This document shows positions 1 to 7,091 of a DNA stretch of 7,502 bases, in pieces. The notes beneath the pieces were generated by a model that did no database searches, was not told the DNA's origin, and saw nothing but the letters and a program-made list of their open reading frames with translations. The translations under genes and the position numbers were made by a program. Origin of the DNA: Streptococcus australis ATCC 700641 (lineage in GTDB: Bacteria > Bacillota > Bacilli > Lactobacillales > Streptococcaceae); the NCBI RefSeq assembly GCF_000186465.1, contig NZ_GL636091.1:2023163-2030664 (forward strand), read 5' to 3'. The stretch's first letter is position 1, and every line of letters starts with the position of its first letter.

Positions 1-384
1 GTTCGCATCTGCTGCTTTGACAGTTTGTGCTGGGGTTAATGTAGCTGTTGAGCCGTTTGAGTAAGTTAATGTTGTTGAACCATCATTTCCTACCACTACT
101 GTTGCTACATCTGGATTCGCTACTCTTACAGCAGCTTCTACCGCTTGTTTTTCTGGGGTAGTTAGGCTTGATGGATTTTTAACTGGTGTTACTGTTGGTG
201 CTACCGCCTCAATACTAAATACTGAAGCCGCAGCTAGTGTGTCTGTACTTCCATCTTTATAAGTAACAGTTACATTAGTTCCATTTAACGTAACACTATC
301 AATTTTATCGCTAAAAGTTGGATTTGCTGCTTTTACTGCATTTGCTAATTCCGTAGCATTTGGTACTGTATTTGTCACGATTGG
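1..384 (-). repeat. Start of protein-level tandem repeats in the adhesin stalk (two units visible)
   Basis: Residues 1018-1079 and 1080-1145 are two related units, the second cut by the window edge. Both open with a Pro-Thr/Ile-Val-Thr stretch, then a helix ending A-N-P (N1038 and N1107), then a strand pair with T-Y-x-D/N-G-S-T (from 1058 and 1124), then T-L-x-x-A. The spacing between anchors is 66 to 69 residues. Similar units, with a TPEEK-type helix and a DGST hairpin, form long stalks in streptococcal and lactobacillal wall-anchored proteins. More copies probably follow outside the window. The units differ clearly at DNA level, so they are old rather than freshly duplicated. Confidence 0.6.
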
Positions 385-3300
385 TGTTGATGGCGCTTGT
401 GCGTTATATTTGAAAGTTTGTGGTTTCCACATAAAACGGATACGCCCAAGTTGTCCTGGTGTAGTCGCATCACCAACATGTTCATAGCTTGTATTACCCG
501 CTGCATCTTCAGCAAATAGGTAACGAGTGAGTTGTCCGTTACTTTCTGTGTAAGTGTTTTTAGGAACTTCACCAGTTACGCGAACGATAGCTGGAGTTGA
601 CTCTGTAGCAGTAGTTTCTACATGAATACCTTCAGTCTTAAGATACAAACCACCTTTAGTTCTACCGTTTAAGAAGGTAGTGTCTTCTGCACCAAGGCCA
701 CTGCGGTTATCTTGTGGCAAAGCTAGATAAGCTTTTACAATCTTACCTGAATTATCAGTTACCTTTAGCTCAATATTATTTTCTTCACCAGAGTAAACAT
801 AAATGGCTTGTGTCGCAGGATCATCATATGGAATGTGTAAGGTCGGACGAACATTCTCTTTTACAGTTACAGTTGTAGCATCTGATTTGTTGTTAGCAGC
901 ATCTGTTGCTGTAACGCTAATTGTATCTCCTTCATTTAACCCTGAAACCGGGATAGTGAAGCTTCCATCTGCACCGGCTGTTGCAGTTGCTTTACTACCA
1001 TTTGGTAATGTAGCTTCTACTGTAGAATTAGCTTCTGCTGTACCAGTAATACTAGTAGCACCTGCCTTAACGGCGTTTACAGTTGGTGCTGCTGGTGGTG
1101 TTGTGTCAGGTTTTGCTTCTACATTAATTTCTTTCCAACCAACTGGACTTGAATATTTAGTTTCTTTGATGTTTGAAATTACTTTAGCTTTACCTGCTTG
1201 GATTTTATCCTTCATTTCAAGAACAACTGTATCAAAGAAACCATCACTAGAGTATGAGGTAACAACTGCTTTTGATTCGTCTTTTGAAGTCCATGCCCCA
1301 GGAATTGAATCGCGTTTAATAGCTACTTCACTTCTACCATTGTTAGCATTAGGGTAATCAAAGTAAGCAATTCCTGCATCGTGAGGCACTTTTAGTGTAA
1401 CTGTAGTAGTTTCTGCAACAAGACTTTGTTGATCTTTTGATTCTGTTGATGGCACTACACTTGATTCACCTAGTGCAACATCTACTGTTGCTGCTTCACT
1501 TTCACTGACACCTATTTTTTGTGTAACTACTAAACTATTTTTTGGTACTAATTGATCTTGTGTCGTTACATTACTATTTAATCCAGTTGGAAGTGTCGCT
1601 GTCCACTTACCGTTACTTTCTACTGTTACATTGTCTACAACTGTGTTTCCTGCAACTTTAATATTAATAGTTGCACCAGGTGTTCCTGTCCCTGATAATG
1701 TATTATCAGTTGATTTAATACCTCCATTTCGCAGCATACCACCATCTGAAGGTAATGTTTTAGTTACCTCTGGAGTAGGCACTGCAAATACATACTTCAG
1801 TAACTGTCCACCACTTCTAAGTGTTACAGTATTAGCTCCCGAGTTATATGTTTCTGCTCTATCAGAATTAACTTCCTTAAGTGTATATCCTTTTGCTTTT
1901 ATTTTCGTAATAGCTTTTTGTACTGCTTCGATATTACTCAAATTAACAACTTGATCTCTATCTCCTGGAATCGCACTACTTGCTGCAAGCTCATTACCCG
2001 CTTCATCATAGAAGGCTACTTGTACAATTTGTGGTGCTGTAAACTCAAATTTTTCGATTTGTACACGTTGCAAGTTAGTACCAGAACCTGTACTTCCTAA
2101 GAATGACAACGCATAAGTTGCATTTGAGTTGTTAAGAGCAGTCTTAGCAGATGATTCCATGATTGAAGCATTCGCAGTCTTCAAATTAGTTGACCATTTT
2201 TCAGAACCGTAAGTTACAATAAACTCTTTTGATTGACCTTTATATTCAATTTTAAAGTCTACCCATTCGCCATTAGGTTTTGGATTTAGAGCTTTTGCTG
2301 CTGAGCTACTTGTCGTTACCCTACCAGCATTATTTGATGAGTAGAATGAACCGAAGGCATTTTGCTCCCACTCAAATTTTCCATTTATTTTACGTCCGTT
2401 TCCATATTTTGGATCGGCTGATGCATTTTGGTTAGCATTTGGATTCGAGGTATTATGCCATGAGTCCAGTTTGAAACCAAAGGCATTTTTGATAGTTCCC
2501 ATACCAATAGACGCTCCAGATTGTCCAATAGTATCTACCTTACCTGTATGGAAGACGAAACCAACTCCATCTCCACCATCGCGACCATTTACTTTATGTC
2601 CTTCATATTTATCACCAATATCTACCTTACCAGTAAAGGTAAAGTCTTCCTTAGGATCAATTTTAAAACGAAGGTAAGCACTACCAACTTGACCAGATAC
2701 ATCATCTGTTAATTTAATTGTGCCAGACGTTTCATCATAATTTGCCGTACCACCTTCTTTAAAGAAACTATCAAAGTTATCTTTCGTTACTGTAACACGA
2801 TCAAGTCTCGATTCATCAACTGAACGAACATTACCTTCTGATAGAGCACGTCTACTTCTTACCTTAGGAGTTGTCGTAGAAGAAACAGATGTTACTTCTG
2901 TAGTTTCTTCAGATGGTGTCTCAGTAGTTACTGCGGTAACTTCTTTAACACTTGCTACAGCTTTATTCAAACGTTCAACACTTTGATTGATTTCAGCTTG
3001 GCTTACAGATTCGTTAGCAACCAATGCTTCTGCTTCAGCAATTGCAGCTGCTACTTCAGCTTTAACTGAAGCTTCTTGACCATCCAAGTTTTTAGCTCTT
3101 GCTTGCCCCAAAGCAACCTCTAATTTAGTTTTATCAACTAAAGGTGATGAAGGCGCAGTCTCAGCTTCTGTTGAAACTACTGTTGCTACATCAGCTATAT
3201 TCTTTTCAACTGATGCAGTTACTGCCGGAGCATCGTAGGTGGTTGATTCCCCAGTAGATTCCGATGAAGTAGGCACTGTAGTTTCAGGCTTATCTTCAAC

Positions 3301-3435
3301 ACTATCAGCTTTAACTGTTGGAGCAGCTAAAGTAGCCCCGATCGCAAAGACAAGCGAACAACCAAATAAGAAATGCTTTCCTTTTTTGATCATCCGCCAG
3401 TTCTTTTGTTGTGCATTCTTTCGATTAAAATACAT
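1..3435 (-). CDS. Large modular L-type lectin surface adhesin (5' part; 3' end outside window)
   Basis: The frame is open without a stop from an ATG at 3435 to the left edge (1145 codons). Residues 1-43 form a long streptococcal export signal: a basic segment with NWRMIKKGKHFLFG, a hydrophobic core, and likely cleavage after VKA43. Next come a Ser/Thr/Glu-rich linker (44-98), a FIVAR-like helical module (about 99-163), a second linker, an L-type lectin domain (about 206-465), a MucBP/beta-grasp-like module (about 466-553), an Ig-like module (about 554-660), an unassigned module (about 668-775), a Big_6-like Ig domain (776-862), another unassigned module (863-1012) and the first two units of a tandem repeat. 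The protein is probably exported and sortase-anchored, but any LPXTG motif would lie beyond the window. A role in glycan binding to host surfaces is inferred from the lectin and MucBP-like parts. The gene has its own promoter and Shine-Dalgarno site. Export and the lectin fold are well supported; the ligand is not known. Confidence 0.93.
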   Translation of the reverse strand, partial: MYFNRKNAQQKNWRMIKKGKHFLFGCSLVFAIGATLAAPTVKADSVEDKPETTVPTSSESTGESTTYDAPAVTASVEKNIADVATVVSTEAETAPSSPLVDKTKLEVALGQARAKNLDGQEASVKAEVAAAIAEAEALVANESVSQAEINQSVERLNKAVASVKEVTAVTTETPSEETTEVTSVSSTTTPKVRSRRALSEGNVRSVDESRLDRVTVTKDNFDSFFKEGGTANYDETSGTIKLTDDVSGQVGSAYLRFKIDPKEDFTFTGKVDIGDKYEGHKVNGRDGGDGVGFVFHTGKVDTIGQSGASIGMGTIKNAFGFKLDSWHNTSNPNANQNASADPKYGNGRKINGKFEWEQNAFGSFYSSNNAGRVTTSSSAAKALNPKPNGEWVDFKIEYKGQSKEFIVTYGSEKWSTNLKTANASIMESSAKTALNNSNATYALSFLGSTGSGTNLQRVQIEKFEFTAPQIVQVAFYDEAGNELAASSAIPGDRDQVVNLSNIEAVQKAITKIKAKGYTLKEVNSDRAETYNSGANTVTLRSGGQLLKYVFAVPTPEVTKTLPSDGGMLRNGGIKSTDNTLSGTGTPGATINIKVAGNTVVDNVTVESNGKWTATLPTGLNSNVTTQDQLVPKNSLVVTQKIGVSESEAATVDVALGESSVVPSTESKDQQSLVAETTTVTLKVPHDAGIAYFDYPNANNGRSEVAIKRDSIPGAWTSKDESKAVVTSYSSDGFFDTVVLEMKDKIQAGKAKVISNIKETKYSSPVGWKEINVEAKPDTTPPAAPTVNAVKAGATSITGTAEANSTVEATLPNGSKATATAGADGSFTIPVSGLNEGDTISVTATDAANNKSDATTVTVKENVRPTLHIPYDDPATQAIYVYSGEENNIELKVTDNSGKIVKAYLALPQDNRSGLGAEDTTFLNGRTKGGLYLKTEGIHVETTATESTPAIVRVTGEVPKNTYTESNGQLTRYLFAEDAAGNTSYEHVGDATTPGQLGRIRFMWKPQTFKYNAQAPSTPIVTNTVPNATELANAVKAANPTFSDKIDSVTLNGTNVTVTYKDGSTDTLAAASVFSIEAVAPTVTPVKNPSSLTTPEKQAVEAAVRVANPDVATVVVGNDGSTTLTYSNGSTATLTPAQTVKAADAN
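2041..2820 (-). other. L-type (legume-like) lectin domain of the surface adhesin
   Basis: Residues about 206-465 of the adhesin match the bacterial L-type lectin pattern. A DGGDGVGFVFH stretch (286-296) corresponds to the family's D-G-x-A-D-G-x-x-F-x-x-H block, with D289 the equivalent of the sugar/metal-binding aspartate. It is followed by IGMG-x-IKNAFGFKLDSWHN (310-328) and a second acidic loop ending ADP (340-342). In the family the Asp after the FGF/FAV strand (here D324) and the Asp of the following loop (here probably D341) bind calcium. The same fold occurs in the staphylococcal SraP adhesin, where it binds N-acetylneuraminic acid. That this copy binds sialic acid is inference, since sugar specificity depends on loops I cannot judge by eye. 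Confidence 0.85.
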
Positions 3436-3443
3436 CAAATAAA

Positions 3444-3450
3444 CTCCCTT
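3444..3450 (-). promoter_or_regulatory. Ribosome binding site of the adhesin gene
   Basis: AAGGGAG on the minus strand lies 8 bases before the ATG at 3435. It fixes the start upstream of the full basic signal-peptide N-region; the internal ATG at residue 15 has no comparable site. Confidence 0.85.
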
Positions 3451-3485
3451 GTTATGATTAAATTTTGTACCTAAAATACGATTTT

Positions 3486-3514
3486 AGTATAATTTATTTT
3501 TATTAAATAGTCAA
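3486..3514 (-). promoter_or_regulatory. Near-consensus sigma-A promoter of the adhesin gene
   Basis: On the minus strand TTGACT (3509-3514) and TATACT (3486-3491) are separated by exactly 17 bases, each one mismatch from consensus. Transcription would start near 3479, giving a leader of about 44 bases. The flanking DNA is rich in A-tracts. I see no obvious operator, so expression may be largely constitutive. Confidence 0.8.
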
Positions 3515-4109
3515 GAAAGTTTACCTATGTTTATTAATTTTATTTATAAAACAAAAAATGACTTTTAGAGCCTAAATAATGAAACTCATTTTAAATTTTT
3601 AGATTAGAATCTATGATTATAGGTTATATGAGATGGTATTAAAATATATTTATAATCCCCCCTAATATTTAAATCTTACAATTTGTAAAAAACGCATTAT
3701 TCTTGAATATTTATCAGCTATTCGTTTCGTGTGTTATGCTATCATTATAATAAACCAAGGAACAACATACAATTTATATTAGATAATATAGAATCAATTG
3801 CAAATAGTCTTCGCGAATAGGAAAAGATGCGAATCAGTTATCTAACATTAACAAGAGAGTTCCATTATTCTTCCTAAAATACTTATAAAACTATAAAAAT
3901 GGACGAAAACCAAACACATAATCAAAAAGAATAAATTATTTCAACTAACTGAAAAACGAACATCAGCTACTAAAATAAAAAATTAACAACTCAAATTTGC
4001 TAATTTCTTATTTAGTATAACTATTTAAAATCTAAATAATAGTCTATTTATCATTTATTCCTGTATATCTTAATCCGTAATCAAAGGATAGCAGACTTTA
4101 TTGATCAGA
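3515..4109. other. AT-rich intergenic region without an intact gene
   Basis: This stretch between the adhesin promoter and the rlmD stop is much richer in A and T than the flanking genes and has stops in all frames at short intervals. It holds only weak structure: small A/T inverted repeats such as AATGA-AAC-TCATT near 3578 and AGATT-AG-AATCT near 3601, a run of six C at 3657-3662, a TTCGCGAA palindrome at 3810-3817, and a possible decayed reading frame at 3767-3877 listed separately. I recognise no BOX, RUP or insertion-sequence end, no tRNA and no strong terminator for rlmD. It may be a remnant or flank brought in with the adhesin. Confidence 0.6.
3757..3877 (+). pseudogene. Possible decayed start of a small gene
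   Basis: A TATAAT box at 3746-3751 is followed by AAGGA (3757-3761) and, five bases later, by ATA where a start codon would be expected. Read from that ATA, the next 17 codons give a protein-like stretch containing LDNIESIANSLRE before a TAG at 3818-3820. The same frame then stays open for another 18 codons to a TAA at 3875-3877. I do not recognise a family. It could be the degraded 5' end of a gene whose ATG became ATA, or chance in AT-rich DNA. No good -35 box is visible. Confidence 0.2.
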
Positions 4110-5462
4110 CTATTTCTTCACTAACTTCACCACAGCCTCTGTCCGAGCTGTATGGGGAAACATATCCACAGACTGGATGTAGACGACATCATACACCTTG
4201 GTCAAATCCACGAGGTCTCGCGCTAGGGTGGAAACATTACAAGAAACGTAGACCATCTTTTGAGGAGCATAGCGCAACAAGGTGTCAATCAATTGAACCC
4301 CAAGTCCTGTCCGTGGTGGGTCCACAATGACTGCATCTGCTCGATAACCTTCTTTGTACCAACGAGGGATGATTTCCTCAGCCGTCCCAGCTTCATAGTG
4401 GGTGTTTTCAAAGCCCATCTGCTTAGCATTGTATTTGGCATCCTCAATCGCTTCAGGGATAATGTCCATTCCCCGGACACTCTTGACCTTATCCGCAAAG
4501 GCAAAACCAATGGTCCCAACCCCGCAGTAGGCATCAATCAAATGATCCTCTGGCGATACATCTAAAGCCTTGACAGCTTCACTATAGAGGACTTCGGTCT
4601 GCTCAGGATTTAACTGGTAAAAGGCCCGCGGAGACAAGGAAAATTCATAATCCAAGACCCCTTCTCGAATAGTCTCCTGTCCCCAAATAATCTGCGTCTT
4701 CTCCCCGTAGATCTCACTGGATTTGGAGGTATTCAGATTGACTGCCACCGTCACAATTTCAGGGTATTTTTTCACCAAATCCGCGACCAAGTCTGTTAAG
4801 TTGAGTTGTCGACTAGTCACCACGATCATTTGGACCTGTCCAGTCTTACGAGCCCGGCGCACCATGATAGTACGAACTCCAAATTGATTCCGATCATCTG
4901 AAATCGGAATCTGGTAGTAGGTCAATAACTCCGCTACATGGTTAGCGATTTCCTGAATGACCGGATCCTGGACTAGACAGTCCCTTAATTCCACCAAATA
5001 ATGAGAATTTTGAGCGTATAAACCGGCCTTGACCTGCCCCTTAAATTTACGCGTCTGAAATTGGAGTTTAGCCCGATAATACTGAGGTTTTTCCATCCCA
5101 AGCGTCGGATGGATCAGATAATTTTCATAGCCGGTAGGAGCATATTTCTTCAAGGCCTGCTGCAATAAGTCTGTTTTGAACTCCAACTGCTTACTATACT
5201 TCAGATGCATGATCTGGCAGCCTCCACAGGTCTCATAGATATCACAGGTTGGCGTTACTCGATACTTGGAAGCCTTGTTGACGGACAAGAGCTTGGCTTC
5301 TGCAAAATTCTTCCGAATCGCAGTAATTTGGCAAAAGACATCTTCACCCTTTAAAGCCCCAGGCACGAAGACCAAGGTTTTCTTGTAAAAGCCAATCCCT
5401 TCTCCATTAATTCCCATTCGCTTGATTTTCAAAGGAATTCTTTGTTTAACTTTTAGATTCAT
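4110..5462 (-). CDS. rlmD: 23S rRNA (uracil-5-)-methyltransferase, RlmD/RlmCD type
   Basis: This 450-residue protein is a TrmA/RumA-family enzyme that uses S-adenosylmethionine to make 5-methyluridine in 23S rRNA. An N-terminal TRAM RNA-binding domain spans about residues 1-60. Four cysteines for a [4Fe-4S] cluster are visible: C73, C79 and C82 (C-x5-C-x2-C) and C162 in RDCLVQDP. The SAM site is [11 protein letters not shown] (310-320). DPPRTGL (381-387) follows, the catalytic nucleophile is C408 in [11 protein letters not shown], and the conserved base is E442 in PHTARTEAV. In Bacillus subtilis and Streptococcus pneumoniae the single enzyme RlmCD methylates both U747 and U1939, and U747 methylation affects telithromycin response through RlmAII. 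This protein looks like that pneumococcal enzyme, so dual specificity is likely but inferred. The ATG at 5462 is kept because the next Met (residue 16) would remove part of the TRAM domain. No convincing terminator follows. Confidence 0.95.
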   Translation of the reverse strand: MNLKVKQRIPLKIKRMGINGEGIGFYKKTLVFVPGALKGEDVFCQITAIRKNFAEAKLLSVNKASKYRVTPTCDIYETCGGCQIMHLKYSKQLEFKTDLLQQALKKYAPTGYENYLIHPTLGMEKPQYYRAKLQFQTRKFKGQVKAGLYAQNSHYLVELRDCLVQDPVIQEIANHVAELLTYYQIPISDDRNQFGVRTIMVRRARKTGQVQMIVVTSRQLNLTDLVADLVKKYPEIVTVAVNLNTSKSSEIYGEKTQIIWGQETIREGVLDYEFSLSPRAFYQLNPEQTEVLYSEAVKALDVSPEDHLIDAYCGVGTIGFAFADKVKSVRGMDIIPEAIEDAKYNAKQMGFENTHYEAGTAEEIIPRWYKEGYRADAVIVDPPRTGLGVQLIDTLLRYAPQKMVYVSCNVSTLARDLVDLTKVYDVVYIQSVDMFPHTARTEAVVKLVKK

Positions 5463-5468
5463 ATGTCT

Positions 5469-5477
5469 ATTATACCA
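5469..5477 (-). promoter_or_regulatory. Extended -10 promoter of rlmD, next to the start codon
   Basis: On the minus strand TGG-TATAAT forms an extended -10 element (TATAAT at 5469-5474). Only six bases separate it from the ATG at 5460-5462, so the transcript should begin at or within a base or two of the A of the start codon. There is no TTGACA-like box at the usual distance (5492-5497 reads TAAGCG) and no Shine-Dalgarno sequence. This points to a leaderless mRNA, unless another promoter further upstream also drives the gene. Confidence 0.65.
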
Positions 5478-5483
5478 TGTAGT

Positions 5484-5511
5484 TTCTCATTCGCTTAGAA
5501 TATGATAAAAT
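5484..5511 (+). promoter_or_regulatory. Probable recX promoter with extended -10
   Basis: TGA-TAAAAT (5503-5511) is an extended -10 element. TTCTCA (5484-5489) sits 16 bases before the TAAAAT hexamer and matches four of six consensus -35 bases. Transcription would start near 5518, leaving a leader of about 100 bases. The element overlaps the region needed by the divergent rlmD promoter. A weaker alternative -10, TAATAT at 5561-5566, has no good -35. Confidence 0.45.
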
Positions 5512-5620
5512 TGAAAAGAAAAACAAGGAATTACAGGCCATTTCTCAATAAGAACACGAATAATATAGAGAGAAAGACTGATTATTTACTGCAATAAAAC
5601 TCAAATGAAACAGGAAACCT

Positions 5621-6397
5621 ATGAAAATCACCAAATTAGAAAAGAAAAAACGTCTCTACCTTCTAGAGCTGGATCAAGCCCAAATCCTCTACATTACAGA
5701 AGACACCATCGTCCGCTTCATGCTCTCACGAGACAAAGAAATTAGCCAGGAAGAACTCAAGGAAATTCAAACCTATGCCCAGCTCTCCTACGCTAAAAAT
5801 TTAGCCCTCTACCACCTTTCCTTTAAAGCCCGTACATGCCGCGAAGTACGCGACTACTTAGCCAAGCATGAAATTGACGAATCTACCATTGAAACCGTCA
5901 TGAACACCCTAAAAGAAGACAAATGGATCGATGACTTGGCCTATACTCGTGCTATCTTTCAATCCAATCACCTCTCAGGTGACAAGGGACCCTATTTCCT
6001 CAAGCAAAAGCTCATTCAAAAAGGTGTCTCTTCCCACTATATTGATCAGATCACCCCAGAATTTGATTTTTCCGAAGTAGCTCAACGTACTGCCCAAAAA
6101 CTAACTAAGCAATACGTTAAAAAACTTCCACCAAGAGCCTTAAAAGATAAAATCACTCAAAATCTCATCAATAAAGGCTTTAGTTATGAAGTTGCTAAGC
6201 ACGCCTATCACCAATTAGGCATCGAGCAAGATGAAGAACAAACTCTCGACCTGATTATGAAGGAACTAGAAAAACAGCATCAGAAATACTCACGAAAATA
6301 TGAGGGCTACGAACTCAAACAACGCCTCACCCAAGCTCTTGCTCGCAAAGGGTATGACTACTCAGACATTTCTACAGCTCTTCGAGAATTCCTTTAA
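5621..6397 (+). CDS. recX: Recombination regulator RecX
   Basis: The 258-residue product fits the long RecX proteins of streptococci. RecX binds RecA and RecA-DNA filaments in the cytoplasm, and usually limits filament extension and strand exchange. After an N-terminal beta-rich part (about 1-50) come three-helix repeats typical of the family: about 57-102 (with [20 protein letters not shown]), 104-147 (AYTRAIFQ, then a [17 protein letters not shown] segment), 150-200 and 210-258 (ending in [24 protein letters not shown]). The repeated F/Y-x-L-K-Q-x-L/R-x-x-K-G pattern is the family signature. The start is supported by AGGAAA just upstream (5612-5617), although the spacing is short. The gene is divergent from rlmD, 158 bases away. 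It is not next to recA here, and regulation through the SOS-like competence response is not evident from the sequence. Confidence 0.95.
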   Translation: MKITKLEKKKRLYLLELDQAQILYITEDTIVRFMLSRDKEISQEELKEIQTYAQLSYAKNLALYHLSFKARTCREVRDYLAKHEIDESTIETVMNTLKEDKWIDDLAYTRAIFQSNHLSGDKGPYFLKQKLIQKGVSSHYIDQITPEFDFSEVAQRTAQKLTKQYVKKLPPRALKDKITQNLINKGFSYEVAKHAYHQLGIEQDEEQTLDLIMKELEKQHQKYSRKYEGYELKQRLTQALARKGYDYSDISTALREFL

Positions 6398-6406
6398 ATA
6401 AAAATA

Positions 6407-6429
6407 CATGAAAATCCCTTATTTTCATG
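6407..6429. repeat. Perfect 9-bp inverted repeat between recX and ntdP
   Basis: CATGAAAAT (6407-6415) and ATTTTCATG (6421-6429) pair perfectly around a five-base loop. No T-run follows on the plus strand, so it is a poor terminator for recX. Read on the minus strand, a TATTTTTATTT tail follows, as in a weak terminator, but no minus-strand gene lies nearby. Its right arm ends seven bases before the extended -10 of ntdP, where an operator could sit. Confidence 0.55.
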
Positions 6430-6435
6430 AAAATA

Positions 6436-6444
6436 TGATACAAT
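6436..6444 (+). promoter_or_regulatory. Extended -10 promoter of ntdP
   Basis: TGA-TACAAT is an extended -10 with a five-of-six TATAAT match. The expected -35 position (about 6416-6421) falls in the hairpin loop and does not match TTGACA. Transcription would begin near 6451, about 30 bases before the ATG at 6483. The ribosome binding site is weak (AGAAAG at 6467-6472). Read-through from recX is also possible. Confidence 0.5.
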
Positions 6445-6482
6445 ATAGAGGATGTACTTAGATTGTAGAAAGTTGGTAAGTT

Positions 6483-7016
6483 ATGAAACTACCTAAAGAA
6501 GGCGACTTTATTACAATTCAAAGTTATAAACATGATGGAAGTCTCCACCGAACTTGGCGGGACACCATGGTACTAAAAACTACGGAAAACGCACTTATCG
6601 GCGTCAATGATCATACTCTCGTCACAGAGAGCGATGGTAGAAGATGGATTACAAGAGAGCCAGCAATTGTCTACTTTCATAAGAAGTACTGGTTCAATAT
6701 CATCGCTATGATACGAGATAATGAAGTATCCTATTATTGTAATCTTGCCAGTCCATATTATATGGACCAAGAAGCACTAAAGTATATAGATTATGATCTT
6801 GATGTCAAAGTCTTCCCAGATGGTGATAAGAAACTGCTGGACGTAGAAGAATACGAACAGCACAAACGCAAAATGAACTATTCAGATGACATTGACTTTA
6901 TCCTAAAAGAAAATGTCAAAATCCTTGTAGACTGGATTAACAACCAGTTAGGTCCATTCTCTGAGGAATACATTAAAATTTGGTACAACCGTTATGTTGA
7001 ACTGCGAAATAAATAA
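6483..7016 (+). CDS. ntdP: Nucleoside tri-/diphosphate phosphatase, Ntdp family (DUF402)
   Basis: This 177-residue protein has the length and pattern of the Ntdp family (DUF402, YgaC/SA1684 type). Members hydrolyse nucleoside tri- and diphosphates to lower phosphates using divalent metal ions and act in the cytoplasm. A SA1684 mutant of Staphylococcus aureus is reported to be less virulent. Visible family features are a basic H-R-T-W-R near residues 22-26, the [22 protein letters not shown] region (51-72), YYCNLASP (84-91), and an acidic cluster with D103, D105 and D107 in [10 protein letters not shown] plus D120, E122 and E123, which probably supply the metal ligands. The C-terminal part is helical. 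The gene lies 85 bases after recX with its own promoter signal and is closed by a strong terminator, so it is probably a separate unit. The exact cellular substrate is not shown by the sequence. Confidence 0.92.
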   Translation: MKLPKEGDFITIQSYKHDGSLHRTWRDTMVLKTTENALIGVNDHTLVTESDGRRWITREPAIVYFHKKYWFNIIAMIRDNEVSYYCNLASPYYMDQEALKYIDYDLDVKVFPDGDKKLLDVEEYEQHKRKMNYSDDIDFILKENVKILVDWINNQLGPFSEEYIKIWYNRYVELRNK

Positions 7017-7020
7017 AGTT

Positions 7021-7044
7021 GGAAAGAGCGAAAGCTCTTTTTTT
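7021..7044 (+). terminator. Intrinsic terminator after ntdP
   Basis: AAAGAGC (7023-7029) and GCTCTTT (7034-7040) form a 7-bp stem with a GAAA tetraloop, followed by TTTT (7041-7044). The hairpin begins a few bases after the ntdP stop codon. Confidence 0.9.
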
Positions 7045-7056
7045 CGAACTTAATAC

Positions 7057-7085
7057 TTGCAATATCCAAGTAAAACAAGTACTAT
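7057..7085 (+). promoter_or_regulatory. Probable promoter of the DUF960 gene
   Basis: TTGCAA (7057-7062) and TACTAT (7080-7085) lie 17 bases apart, each matching four of six consensus bases. Since a strong terminator separates this gene from ntdP, some promoter must lie in this gap. The predicted leader is short (about 25 bases). Confidence 0.45.
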
Positions 7086-7091
7086 GTACTT
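7077..7091. repeat. Palindrome AAGTAC-TAT-GTACTT over the DUF960 promoter
   Basis: A perfect 6+3+6 inverted repeat covers the predicted -10 hexamer and the start region. An 8-base direct repeat ACTTAATA also flanks the promoter (7048-7055 and 7088-7095). Such placement is typical of an operator for a dimeric repressor, but I recognise no known regulator site. Confidence 0.4.

Noticed and set aside
1..384. CRISPR-like or DNA-level repeats
   Set aside because: The repetition is only in the protein (66-69 residue units). The DNA of the two units differs too much for a DNA repeat element.
375..572. A 65-codon minus-strand frame
   Set aside because: It lies in a different frame within the adhesin, whose own frame shows a coherent module here.
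803..1357. Open reading frame of 184 codons on the plus strand
   Set aside because: It runs antisense to the adhesin, which is open without a stop across the whole stretch and has recognisable domains. The plus-strand product is a low-complexity Val/Ala/Leu/Ser-rich reading of Thr- and Ala-rich codons.
1631..3442. Further plus-strand frames of 60-107 codons (1631-1954, 1918-2100, 2471-2677, 2521-2712, 3239-3442)
   Set aside because: All are antisense to the adhesin, lack ribosome binding sites and show no protein-family features.
4020..4109. Possible terminator after rlmD
   Set aside because: Only broken pairings such as AAAG with CTTT and short A/T stems are present, with no GC-rich stem and U-run. 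I do not call a terminator.
3515..4109. Possible mobile-element or BOX/RUP remnant in the AT-rich spacer
   Set aside because: No terminal inverted repeats, target duplications, transposase fragment or recognisable BOX/RUP sequence can be seen.
4260..4565. Plus-strand and alternative minus-strand frames inside rlmD (also 4289-4537)
   Set aside because: The rlmD frame carries all SAM-binding and catalytic motifs in this stretch; the others are shadows.
6573..6770. A 65-codon minus-strand frame
   Set aside because: It is antisense to the Ntdp gene and has no ribosome binding site or recognisable content.
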